Positions 25,489 through 32,526 of a stretch of 57,840 nt of DNA are shown one piece after another. Made by a program: the position numbers and the translations under genes. Source of the stretch: Aquabacterium sp. (GTDB lineage: Bacteria; Pseudomonadota; Gammaproteobacteria; Burkholderiales; Burkholderiaceae_C); assembly GCF_021768455.1 (NCBI RefSeq), contig NZ_JAIZVX010000006.1, positions 1 to 57,840 of the forward strand, read 5' to 3'. Each line of letters begins with the position of its first letter. The first letter of the stretch is position 1. The notes under the pieces are model-generated. The model was not told the DNA's origin. It saw nothing but the letters and a program-made list of their open reading frames with translations, and searched no databases.

Positions 25489-26853
25489 TCAGAAATAGAA
25501 GACCAGGTCAGCGGACAAGGTGGTCTGGTTGCTGGCGCTGCCGCCGCCAAAGGCCTTCACGCCCTGGTTGTGGCTTTGCCAGTCGTAGCGCAGTTCGGGG
25601 CGCAACAAGACATTGCGCGTCAGGTCGATGCGGGCACCGAGGGTCAAGGCATTGAAGTCGCCCGGCACGGCGGTGACGGGGAACAGCGCGATGCCCTTGC
25701 GGTCCTGGAAGGTCTCGGCGCGCACCGCGTACTGCAGCGTGTCGCGGGCACGCCAGCTGACCTGGGCATTCAAGCCGCGGTAGCGCCCACCGGTGAAGCC
25801 GGGCCCCGTGAGGATGTCGATGGTGTCGGCCTGACCATCACCTTTTTGCTCGCCCATCAGGGCTTCGGCATGCACCTCCACGCGGTCCATGGGGTGAGCC
25901 ACGATGCTCAGCGAATGGTGCGAGCGGCGCTGGCCACGCGGCGAGATCAGCCGGGAGGTGGGCATCTGCGGCGTCACATCCGGATCGCTTTGCTCATTGC
26001 CGCTCATGAAGCTGTAGTCCACCCAGGTGGCCATGTCGCTGCTGCGCCAGCGCACCGCGCCAATCAGGCTCTTGTCGCCGTTGTTGTCACGCCAGTTCTG
26101 TCGACCGTTGACCAAGCCCATCTCGGTGGCCACCAGACCCAGCTCGCTGCGCAGCACGTTCACCGAGGCCAGCACGCCGGCCACCTGGTCAGGCTGGGCC
26201 ACGAATGCATAGGTGCGTGAATAGAAGAAGTCCGGCCCCGGGCGGAACGAGGGCGGGATTTCGTAACCCACCCCGGCGCCGAAACGCCCCGCCATCACCG
26301 CCACGCCCTGCCACCAGGGCAGATAGGCTTCGGCATACACCTGCGGCGTGGCCCAGTAGTTCTGTCGGTTCGAGCCCGGCGCCACGCCACTGGGGCTCTG
26401 GTTCACCCGCCAGTCGGCGTCCAGGCCATGCATGCTGGCGGGCAGGCCATTGCGGCCGTAAAGCAGCTCTGCGTTGAAGCCCCAGGAATAGTCCCAAGGC
26501 ACAGGGCCTGGCAGGGGCGTGATGCGGGGCAACAGGTTGCCTCGCATGGCCTGGCTCATCACCACGTGCAACTCGTTGAGCTGCAGACCCTCGTCGCTGG
26601 GGCCGACCACGGGGAAGTTGCTGTGGCCGCCAGTGGCCTGGGCGTGGGTGGAGCGGTTGTTCACCGCGTAGCCGGCCTGCAGGTAGCCCTGCAGCTTGAT
26701 GCCTGTAGCCTGCTCGAATCCGTCGAACAAGGCATACGGTGCGGTGTCCGCCACGGGCGGGGAATCGGGGTCGGACTGGGCCAGCGCGGCCGGGCCAGAC
26801 ATCGTCAGCGCCCAGGCCGCAGCCAGGGCAACAGGGGTGAGGGTGCGCTTCAC
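25489..26853 (-). CDS. Outer-membrane beta-barrel porin-like protein
   Basis: A 454-residue exported protein. The GTG at 26853 is chosen as start because AGGAGA lies 7 nt upstream. It gives a Sec signal peptide (VKRTLTPVALAAAWALTMSG, then PAALAQ). The mature protein is rich in alternating aromatic and polar strands (YAEAYLPWWQGVAVMAGRF; LRPELRYDWQSHNQGVKAF) and ends LVFYF, a C-terminal Phe as in BAM-inserted barrels. Its position between the BKACE and the ABC binding-protein genes suggests that it admits the operon's substrate through the outer membrane. Confidence 0.8.
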   Translation of the reverse strand: MKRTLTPVALAAAWALTMSGPAALAQSDPDSPPVADTAPYALFDGFEQATGIKLQGYLQAGYAVNNRSTHAQATGGHSNFPVVGPSDEGLQLNELHVVMSQAMRGNLLPRITPLPGPVPWDYSWGFNAELLYGRNGLPASMHGLDADWRVNQSPSGVAPGSNRQNYWATPQVYAEAYLPWWQGVAVMAGRFGAGVGYEIPPSFRPGPDFFYSRTYAFVAQPDQVAGVLASVNVLRSELGLVATEMGLVNGRQNWRDNNGDKSLIGAVRWRSSDMATWVDYSFMSGNEQSDPDVTPQMPTSRLISPRGQRRSHHSLSIVAHPMDRVEVHAEALMGEQKGDGQADTIDILTGPGFTGGRYRGLNAQVSWRARDTLQYAVRAETFQDRKGIALFPVTAVPGDFNALTLGARIDLTRNVLLRPELRYDWQSHNQGVKAFGGGSASNQTTLSADLVFYF

Positions 26854-26881
26854 GTGGGTGTCTCCTGTTGGTGTCGTCTGA

Positions 26882-27817
26882 TCAGAAACTGACCTGGTCA
26901 CCGCCCTTGAGCGCCAGCATGGCGCGGGCCTCGGCCGGGGTGGCCACTTCCAGCCCCAGCTCTTCCAGCAGGGTGCGGATCTTGCGAACCTGTGAGGCGT
27001 TGCTGGGGGCGAGCTGGCCACGCCCTAAATAGAGGCTGTCCTCCAGCCCCACCCGCACGTTGGCTCCGCGGATGGCTGCATACGTGAGCAGCGAAATCTG
27101 GTGGCGACCGGCGCCCAGCACCGACCAGTGGTAATCGTTGCCAAACAGGCGGTTGGCCGTCTGGCGCATGAAGTCGACGTTCTCCGGGTCCGGCCCGATG
27201 CCGCCCAGGATGCCGAAGATGGTCTGGATGAAGAACGGTGGTTTGATCAGGCCGGCGTCCACAAAGTGCGCCAGGTTGTAGAGGTGGCCCACGTCGTAGC
27301 ACTCGAACTCGAAGCGCGTGCCGCAGCCCTCACCCAGGTCCTGGAGGATGTGGCGGATGTCCCTAAAGGTGTTGCGGAAGATGATGTCTTCGGTGCCTTC
27401 CACGTAAGGCTTTTCCCAGTCGTACTTCCAGTTCTTGATCTTGCTGGCCGCCGGGTGGATGGAAAAGTTCATCGAACCCATGTTCAAGGAGGCCATCTCG
27501 GGCTTGAAGCGCAGCGGCGGCGCCAGGCGCTCGGCCAGCGTCATCTTGGTGGAGCCTCCGCTGGTGATGTTGATCACCGCATCGGTGGCCTCCTTGATGG
27601 CCGGCAGGAATTGTTCAAACACCTCCGGGTCGGCCGAGGGGCGGCCATCATGCGGATCACGCGCATGCAGGTGCAGGATGGCAGCACCAGCCTTGGCCGC
27701 GTCGATCGCCTCCTTGGCGATTTCCTCTGGCGTGATCGGCAGGTGCGGCGACATGGCCGGCGTGTGGATGGCGCCGGTCACTGCGCAGGTGATGATGACC
27801 TTGTTGGGTTTGGCCAT
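26882..27817 (-). CDS. BKACE family (DUF849) beta-keto acid cleavage enzyme
   Basis: A 311-residue TIM-barrel protein of the beta-keto acid cleavage enzyme family. The N-terminal VIITCAVTGAIHTP, the metal-site LHLHARDPHDGRPS (about 46-60, His-x-His), and the C-terminal GLEDSLYLGRGQLAPSNA are standard. Family chemistry is beta-keto acid plus acetyl-CoA to acetoacetate plus an acyl-CoA, with a divalent metal. Substrate specificity is set by pocket residues I cannot interpret reliably here. The scoAB genes at the end of the same set would consume the acetoacetate. It starts 12 bp after the dehydrogenase stop. Confidence 0.93.
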   Translation of the reverse strand: MAKPNKVIITCAVTGAIHTPAMSPHLPITPEEIAKEAIDAAKAGAAILHLHARDPHDGRPSADPEVFEQFLPAIKEATDAVINITSGGSTKMTLAERLAPPLRFKPEMASLNMGSMNFSIHPAASKIKNWKYDWEKPYVEGTEDIIFRNTFRDIRHILQDLGEGCGTRFEFECYDVGHLYNLAHFVDAGLIKPPFFIQTIFGILGGIGPDPENVDFMRQTANRLFGNDYHWSVLGAGRHQISLLTYAAIRGANVRVGLEDSLYLGRGQLAPSNASQVRKIRTLLEELGLEVATPAEARAMLALKGGDQVSF

Positions 27818-27829
27818 GGTGTGGCTCCT

Positions 27830-28744
27830 TCATCGTGATTCGGCTTGGTTCATGGCGACAAGGTGGGCACGCACCTTGTCCTTGAGGTCTTGCTGGGCCT
27901 GTTTGCTCCAGCTGCGAAAGCCCTGGCCGGTCTTCATGCCCAGCCTCCCTTGGGCGACGAGCTGGCTCAGGTAGGGCGATGGGCCCGCCGTGTGATCGAT
28001 GTGTGGCAACACGGTCTCGTGGATGGCCAGCGTCAGGTCCACGCCCACCAGGTCGGCGTTCTCCAATGGGCCCAGCACCGGCAGGCGTCGACCAAAGCTG
28101 GCCTTGACCACGGTGTCCACGGTCTCGGCGTCGCACACGCCCTCGGCCACCAGCGCGATGGCCTCGCGCCACAAGGCGTGCTGCATGCGGTTGCCAATGA
28201 AGCCTGGCACATCCTTGTGCACCATCGCAGGCGTCTTGCCGGTGCGGGCCAGCAGGTCGAACATCTGCTGTGCCTCGGCGTCTCCGGTCTCGGGTGTCTT
28301 GATCACCTCCACCAGGGGCACCAGGTAAGGCGGGTTCCACCAGTGGGTGCCCAGGGCGCGGCGGCCGGTGCGCAGGCCCGACATGATCTGCGTGATAGGG
28401 ATCACGGAGGTGTTGCTGGCCAGCAGTGCATGGGCCGGAGCCAGGGTTTCCAGCTCAGCAAACAGCTGCTGTTTCCACGCCAGGTTTTCCGGGCCAGCCT
28501 CGATGACCACGTCGGCGTCACGCACGGCAGCGGGCAGCTGGGCGTGGGCTTTGACGCGCTGGGCAATCTCAGGCGACAACCCCAGGCTGCTCAGGTTGTC
28601 GGCGATGCGCGCGTTCAAGGAGACCAGTGCATCGGTGGACACGTCGAACACGCTGACCGGGTGACCGGCCACCGCGAAGACCTGCGCGATGCCATGGCCC
28701 ATGAGGCCGGCGCCAATGATGGCGATGCGTTCAGGGTGGGCCAT
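27830..28744 (-). CDS. 3-hydroxyacid/3-hydroxyacyl-CoA dehydrogenase family protein
   Basis: A 304-residue NAD-dependent dehydrogenase of the HADH superfamily. Rossmann motif IAIIGAGLMGHGIAQVFA is at residues 7-24; SNTSVIPITQI (about 109-119) and THWWNPPYLVPLVEVIKTPE (about 133-152) follow, then a C-terminal domain with VPGFIGNRMQHAL. The HWWNPPYLVPLVEV version, rather than HFFNP, is seen in members acting on free hydroxy acids (for example carnitine or gulonate dehydrogenases). Beside BKACE it probably makes the beta-keto acid that BKACE cleaves. No thioesterase domain is fused, unlike many carnitine dehydrogenases. Confidence 0.88.
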   Translation of the reverse strand: MAHPERIAIIGAGLMGHGIAQVFAVAGHPVSVFDVSTDALVSLNARIADNLSSLGLSPEIAQRVKAHAQLPAAVRDADVVIEAGPENLAWKQQLFAELETLAPAHALLASNTSVIPITQIMSGLRTGRRALGTHWWNPPYLVPLVEVIKTPETGDAEAQQMFDLLARTGKTPAMVHKDVPGFIGNRMQHALWREAIALVAEGVCDAETVDTVVKASFGRRLPVLGPLENADLVGVDLTLAIHETVLPHIDHTAGPSPYLSQLVAQGRLGMKTGQGFRSWSKQAQQDLKDKVRAHLVAMNQAESR

Positions 28745-28747
28745 GCG

Positions 28748-29548
28748 TCACCCCGCCGTGTAGCCGCCATCGGCGTACACCGTGTGGCCGGTGTGGAAGT
28801 CCGAGGCTTTGGAGCACAGGAACAGCAAGGGGCCGGCCAGGTCTTCCGGCTCACCCAGGCGGCCCAGCGGCACGCGTTGCAGGAAGCCGCCACGCACCTC
28901 GCGAGCCTTGTCGGTGTCTTCGAACATCCAGGCCGTCAGTGGCGATCGGAACACGGTGGGCGCGATGGCGTTGACGGTGATGCCGTGCTTGCCCCATTCG
29001 CAGCCCAGCGCGCGGGTCAGGCCGTCGGTGGCCGCCTTGGAAGCACAGTAGGCGCTGTAGCCCGCCGGGTGCCCCAGCTTGCCGCGAGCCGACGACACCA
29101 GCACCACCTTGCCGCCGCGCCCATGGGGAATGACTCGCTCGCCAAAGGCCTTGCACAAGAGCCAGGCGCTGGTGACGTTGCCATCCATCACCGATTCGAA
29201 CCGCGCCAGCGGCATCTCGGTGATGGGACACGGGTCGTTGAGGCCCGAGCCCACCACCAGGATGTCCAGCGCATCCCAAGCCTGCAAGCCGACATCAAGG
29301 ATGTCCGCGCAGGCCGCTTCGGTCGACGGCCGGCGTGCCACGGTGCGCACTTCGGCGCCTAGCTCACGGCAAGCCTGGGCCGTGTCGGCCAAGGCCTCTT
29401 CGTTGCCTGCGGCCAGCACCAACCGGGCGCCGGCCGCCGCCAGCACACGTGCCGCCAGCGACCCAAACGCCCCGGAAGCACCGGTGACCACGGCCACCTT
29501 GCCCCGCACCTCAAACAGGGACAGCGGGTTCTTCAACCAATCGCTCAT
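28748..29548 (-). CDS. SDR-family NAD(P)-dependent oxidoreductase
   Basis: A 266-residue classical short-chain dehydrogenase. It has cofactor motif VVTGASGAFGSLAA (about 20-33) and catalytic Ser in VLVSSARGKLG, then Tyr and Lys in YSAYCASK. The usual NNAG is replaced by VGSGLND, an oddity within the second cofactor motif. It overlaps the cupin gene stop by 4 bp and lies 3 bp before the next dehydrogenase gene. A role as second oxidation step in the operon's pathway is inference. Confidence 0.88.
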   Translation of the reverse strand: MSDWLKNPLSLFEVRGKVAVVTGASGAFGSLAARVLAAAGARLVLAAGNEEALADTAQACRELGAEVRTVARRPSTEAACADILDVGLQAWDALDILVVGSGLNDPCPITEMPLARFESVMDGNVTSAWLLCKAFGERVIPHGRGGKVVLVSSARGKLGHPAGYSAYCASKAATDGLTRALGCEWGKHGITVNAIAPTVFRSPLTAWMFEDTDKAREVRGGFLQRVPLGRLGEPEDLAGPLLFLCSKASDFHTGHTVYADGGYTAG

Positions 29549-29892
29549 GGCGTCTTCTCCGGATACGGCATGGCGACCAGCATCGTGGCCACCTCATTGC
29601 CGTGGTTCTTCACTTCACGCACCTCACCAGGCGGGATGCAGCAGCTGTCCAGGGGGCCCAGCACCACTTCCGTGGCGGCCGTCTTGAGGGTGATGGCGCC
29701 TTGCAGCACCACGTACACCTTCTCCAACGGCGAGCTGTCTGGCCCCGCCCCGCCACCCGGCAGGAAGTGGGACAGTCCGATCCACAGCCTTTCGGGGCCG
29801 CCCTGCTCGAAGCCGAGCAGCCGCAGCGAGCGCATGTCGTAGTGGTTCGGGGCCTCGTAAGGCTGGGCCTCGCCGAAGCGTTTGACCAACAT
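29545..29892 (-). CDS. Small cupin-domain protein
   Basis: A 115-residue single cupin. Barrel strands include LSHFLPGGGAGPDSSPLEKVYVVLQG (about 41-66) and PLDSCCIPPGEVREVKNHG (about 80-98). The metal-binding histidines of cupin motif 1 are largely missing (no HxH in the first motif), so a structural, isomerase or sensing role is as likely as oxygenase activity. It is placed between the cyclase and SDR genes with 3-4 bp spacing, firmly inside the operon. Confidence 0.8.
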   Translation of the reverse strand: MLVKRFGEAQPYEAPNHYDMRSLRLLGFEQGGPERLWIGLSHFLPGGGAGPDSSPLEKVYVVLQGAITLKTAATEVVLGPLDSCCIPPGEVREVKNHGNEVATMLVAMPYPEKTP

Positions 29893-29895
29893 GGC

Positions 29896-30738
29896 TCAGT
29901 CCTTGCCGTTGGCAATGCGGTAGCTGCCCTTGCGGTCCACGATGGCCACCAGGCGCACGATGCAACCGTCACCCTTGGTCCAGCGCCATGGGAAGGCGGC
30001 GAAGGTGACGCGCATGCCGGTGACCTTGTCGATCTCGCCGCCCACGTTCTCGATGCCGCAGATGCCAGCCTTCAGGATGGCCTGGTGGCAGGGCTCCCAT
30101 TCGGGGAAGTCTTCGATCACCTTGCGGCCGGTTTCGCGTTCGTACTCGCGATTCACATCGGGCAGCAGACCGTTGGGCCAACCCGGGCCGTGCGGGCCAA
30201 TGGCCGTGCCCAGGGGGTGGTCCAGGGCCTGGGTGTCGGTGCCGATCATCTTCACCTTCTTCTTGGCGAACCACTCACCGGCGTCCTTGTAGAAGCCGGG
30301 CGAGTAGGCGTAGTACTGGCGGTTGTCGCCGTAGGTTTTGTGCCATCCGGTGTTGACGATGACGATGTCGCCCTCTCGGATCTGGGGCGAGGCCTTCTCC
30401 AGGTCCTCGGCGGTGATCACCTCCCACTTGCCCTTGGGGATGGACACCACCACGCCGGTGCCGAAGAAGTGCGGCAGGGGCACCTCGTCCATGAAGGCCG
30501 TGCCCTCCACGACGTGAGCCGGCGCATCGATGTGCGTGCCCGAATGCATCACGGTGGTGATCTTCTGGGTCAGCACACCTGACTTGGCCATGCTGTGCAG
30601 ACGTTCGATCTTCACGTCTTCGAAATACGGCCAGCAGGGCTGCCCCAGGCCCCAGGGGTGGCTCAGGTCATAGAACTCCAGGCCCATGTCGTTGTTGAGG
30701 TTCTCCTGGTACTCCGTACCGCGGATCGTCGTGGTCAT
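29896..30738 (-). CDS. Cyclase-family (kynurenine formamidase-like) metal-dependent hydrolase
   Basis: A 280-residue member of the cyclase family (PF04199), which includes kynurenine formamidase and isatin hydrolase. The metal-binding signature HSGTHIDAPAHVVEG is at about residues 64-78, and IVNTGWHKTYGD at about 125-136. The ATG at 30738 has AGGAG 6 nt upstream; the longer frame upstream crosses the promoter and was rejected. It is the first gene of the catabolic set and probably opens an amide, ester or lactone bond of the imported compound. The 134-bp region to the divergent iclR gene carries a 16-bp palindrome. Confidence 0.87.
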   Translation of the reverse strand: MTTTIRGTEYQENLNNDMGLEFYDLSHPWGLGQPCWPYFEDVKIERLHSMAKSGVLTQKITTVMHSGTHIDAPAHVVEGTAFMDEVPLPHFFGTGVVVSIPKGKWEVITAEDLEKASPQIREGDIVIVNTGWHKTYGDNRQYYAYSPGFYKDAGEWFAKKKVKMIGTDTQALDHPLGTAIGPHGPGWPNGLLPDVNREYERETGRKVIEDFPEWEPCHQAILKAGICGIENVGGEIDKVTGMRVTFAAFPWRWTKGDGCIVRLVAIVDRKGSYRIANGKD

Positions 30739-30807
30739 GCTTGACTCCTGATGGCGCCACACCCCGGTTGGGTGCGGGCAGGTTGAGATCTTTATCCAAC
30801 CACTATC

Positions 30808-30823
30808 CGGTACAGCTGTACCG
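30808..30823. promoter_or_regulatory. Perfect 16-bp palindrome, probable IclR-type operator
   Basis: CGGTACAGCTGTACCG is a perfect palindrome located between the cyclase gene and the divergent iclR gene. A looser inverted repeat GGTTG (30781-30785) / CAACC (30797-30801) lies next to it. IclR-family dimers bind palindromes of about this length. Control of both transcription units is inferred from the divergent layout. Confidence 0.65.
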
Positions 30824-30872
30824 CAATGCGATTCGATGAAGGCATAGTCGTTCAGGAACTCACCCCTCGCCA

Positions 30873-31745
30873 ATGGGACAATCCCTGACAGCAGAAACCC
30901 GATCCAGCGCGGCTGGCACACTGGGCACCAGCGCGAAGACACACACCGTTCGAAAGCAAAAAAACGTGAACTCGGAGCAATCAGGCAAGGAAGCCGGCGC
31001 ATCTGCCGACAAAAGCGGGATCCAGGTGATCGCGCGTGCAGCCGCGGTGCTGCGGGCATTGAAAGACCACCCTCAGGGCTTGTCCTTGGGTGAGTTGGCC
31101 AAGTTGTTGGGGCTGGCCCGCTCGACCGTGCAGCGCATCGTGGAAGCGCTGGACCGGGAGAACCTGGTCATCGCGGCCTCACCCACGCGGGGTGTCCGGC
31201 TGGGCCCAGCTCTGTTGGCCTTGGCTGCGGCCACACGCTTCGAAGTGGCCGAGATCGCGCGCCCCATCCTTCAGGAAATCTCTCTGGAGTGCGGCGAGAC
31301 GGTCGACTTGTCCATCCTCGACGGCGACAAGCTGGTTTTCGTGGAGCAGATCGTGGGTGTGCACCGCCTGCGCGCCGAATCCGCCATCGGGGTGTCTTTC
31401 CCATTGCACTCCACCGCGCCAGGCAAGGCCATGCTGGCCCTGATGACCGACGAGGAGCGGGCCAACCTCAAACCCAAGCTCAAACTCACACGCATCACGC
31501 GGCATACCGTGTCATCGTGGCCCGTGCTGATGGCCGAGTTGGACAAGGCCAGGGAGACCGGCCTGAGCCATGACCTGGAAGAAAACTCGATGGGCATTTC
31601 TGCTGTGGCCACGGCCTTGCGCGTGTCCACCGGCGAGATGATTGCGATCTCCATTCCCGTGCCAACGCAGCGCTTTGATGGCATGCGCAAGCAGTTGGAG
31701 AAGACGCTGATGTTGAACTCTGCCCGCCTGCACGGCCTGTTGTGA
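30873..31745 (+). CDS. IclR-family transcriptional regulator
   Basis: Up to 290 residues. The winged helix-turn-helix is clear (GLSLGELAKLLGLARSTVQR, about 68-87), followed by the IclR effector domain with DLSILDGDKLVFVEQIVG, FPLHSTAPGKAMLA and the C-terminal GISAVATALR. The ATG at 30873 gives a 30-residue longer N-terminus than is usual; the GTG at 30966 (VNSEQSGKEAG) would give 259 residues, nearer the family norm. Neither start has a strong ribosome-binding site. It is divergent from the cyclase-BKACE gene set and likely regulates it through the palindrome in between. Confidence 0.9.
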   Translation: MGQSLTAETRSSAAGTLGTSAKTHTVRKQKNVNSEQSGKEAGASADKSGIQVIARAAAVLRALKDHPQGLSLGELAKLLGLARSTVQRIVEALDRENLVIAASPTRGVRLGPALLALAAATRFEVAEIARPILQEISLECGETVDLSILDGDKLVFVEQIVGVHRLRAESAIGVSFPLHSTAPGKAMLALMTDEERANLKPKLKLTRITRHTVSSWPVLMAELDKARETGLSHDLEENSMGISAVATALRVSTGEMIAISIPVPTQRFDGMRKQLEKTLMLNSARLHGLL

Positions 31746-31829
31746 GATCTCAGACCTCGTTGACAAGCCACACGGCGCTGGGGCCAGCCTCTCAGTGCCA
31801 CGACAAGTGAACCAGCCTGGGAATTGTGG
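31746..31829. other. Non-coding stretch after iclR
   Basis: No gene is supported here. A 10-bp palindrome TGAGATCTCA straddles the iclR stop (31743-31752). No clear U-rich terminator hairpin is visible for iclR. Confidence 0.4.
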
Positions 31830-32064
31830 AAGTGGGCTGCTGCCCAATGGTGACCACCTGCCCTCGAAACCCCTGTGCAGGGGCTACACAACACGAGGCG
31901 CCATCGCTTGCAACCAGCAAAGCTGTTTGGCAAACTAGCAACGCGTTCAACCGGGAGGTTGAACCCGCTGTCAGGACAACCTGCAGCACCGTCGGTAAGG
32001 CGCGATGCCCCGATGCCTGTACAGAGGCTTAGCCATCGCGGGGACTTTCCATATCGGAGTCCCC
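31830..32064 (+). ncRNA. Candidate structured RNA leader: consecutive hairpins ending on the HNH gene start
   Basis: At least six helices can be drawn in order: GGGC/GCCC (31834-31845); CCTCG (31862-31866) with CGAGG (31894-31898) enclosing CCCCTG/CAGGGG (31870-31883); GCTGTTT with AAAC-T-AGC (31922-31939); GTTCAACC-GGGA-GGTTGAAC (31945-31964, perfect, GNRA-type loop); GCTG-T-CAGG with CCTG-CAGC around ACAA (31967-31987); CGCGATG (32001-32007) with CATCGCG (32034-32040) enclosing GCCT/AGGC; and finally GGGGACT (32040-32046) with AGTCCCC (32058-32064), which holds the GGAG ribosome-binding site and ends at the ATG. The last two helices share base 32040 and may alternate. This density is unlike the rest of the window. 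Identity is unknown. Position next to an HNH gene recalls HEARO/omega RNAs, but the protein is not IscB-like. Confidence 0.4.
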
Positions 32065-32165
32065 ATGACCAGCCAAATCCAACGCTCAAGAAGAACTGCT
32101 TTCGATCGCCAATGCGGCAAGTGGTACTACTGCGGCCTGCGCATGTGGCTAGATGGTCCTGCTGG
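32065..32165 (+). pseudogene. N-terminal remnant of a small HNH-endonuclease-like protein, cut by an IS element
   Basis: About 34 codons remain, from the ATG at 32065. The remnant reads MTSQIQRSRRTAFDRQCGKW followed by YYCGLRMWLDGPAG. The AFDRQ-x4-YYCG-x2-MW pattern is the zinc-knuckle start of small HNH endonucleases of roughly 110-130 residues, in which a CxxC-type pair is common; here the expected first Cys is Trp (GKWYYCG), a possible inactivating change. The HNH core itself is absent because the IS3-family element begins at 32166-32171. No C-terminal half is found on the far side of the element. Recognition rests on a short stretch. Confidence 0.5.
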
Positions 32166-32244
32166 TGATCTGAGCTCAGAAAGTCGAGCCATCTGAAGCG
32201 ATAGTTTTCCGGCACATTGGCCCCAGCAGGGGCTAGCGGAGGAC

Positions 32245-32526
32245 ATGATGAAGAAGAGTCGGTTTTCGGTCGAGCAAATCGTCGCAGCGCTCAAGCAGGC
32301 GGAGATGGGAATGCCAGTGGCGGACTTATGCCGCAAGCTTGGGATCAGTGAGCCCACGTACTACCGCTGGAAGAAGCAATACGGCAGCCTGGAGCCCGAC
32401 CAGGCCCGCGAACTCAAGCAGCTACAGGAAGAGAACGCTCGGCTCAAGAGGCTGGTGGCCGATCTGAGTCTGGATAAGGCAATCTTGCAGGACGTAGCCG
32501 CAAAAAAATGGGGCGGCCCGCGCTGA
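32245..32526 (+). CDS. IS3-family transposase OrfA (element 1)
   Basis: A 93-residue DNA-binding protein. The helix-turn-helix is in SVEQIVAALKQAEMGMPVAD and CRKLGISEPTYYRWKKQYG, followed by a leucine-zipper helix (QEENARLKRLVADLSLDKAI). ATGs at 32245 and 32248 are both possible; GGAGG lies just upstream. A run of seven A at 32502-32508 lies in the overlap with orfB, as expected for a programmed -1 frameshift making the OrfAB transposase. Confidence 0.88.
   Translation: MMKKSRFSVEQIVAALKQAEMGMPVADLCRKLGISEPTYYRWKKQYGSLEPDQARELKQLQEENARLKRLVADLSLDKAILQDVAAKKWGGPR
32502..32508 (+). promoter_or_regulatory. A7 slippery site for programmed -1 frameshifting in element 1
   Basis: Seven consecutive A within GCAAAAAAATGG lie just after the OrfA leucine zipper. 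The OrfA frame before it and the OrfB frame after it differ by -1. This is the standard arrangement for IS3-family OrfAB expression. Confidence 0.6.

Noticed and set aside
29896-31059. The longer 387-codon frame for the cyclase-family gene
   Set aside because: The extra 107 codons cross the operator palindrome and the start of the divergent regulator; the ATG at 30738 has a good ribosome-binding site and starts the conserved region.
31862-31883. CCCCTGTGCAGGGG as an intrinsic terminator of iclR
   Set aside because: No U-run follows, it lies over 120 bp past the stop, and it is nested in a larger helix (31862-31898), so it fits the structured leader better.
31746-32244. Minus-strand frames in the iclR-IS gap as the missing LysR 3' part
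   Set aside because: Translations on the minus strand show no LysR effector-domain sequence; the longest frame is antisense to iclR and the IS end.
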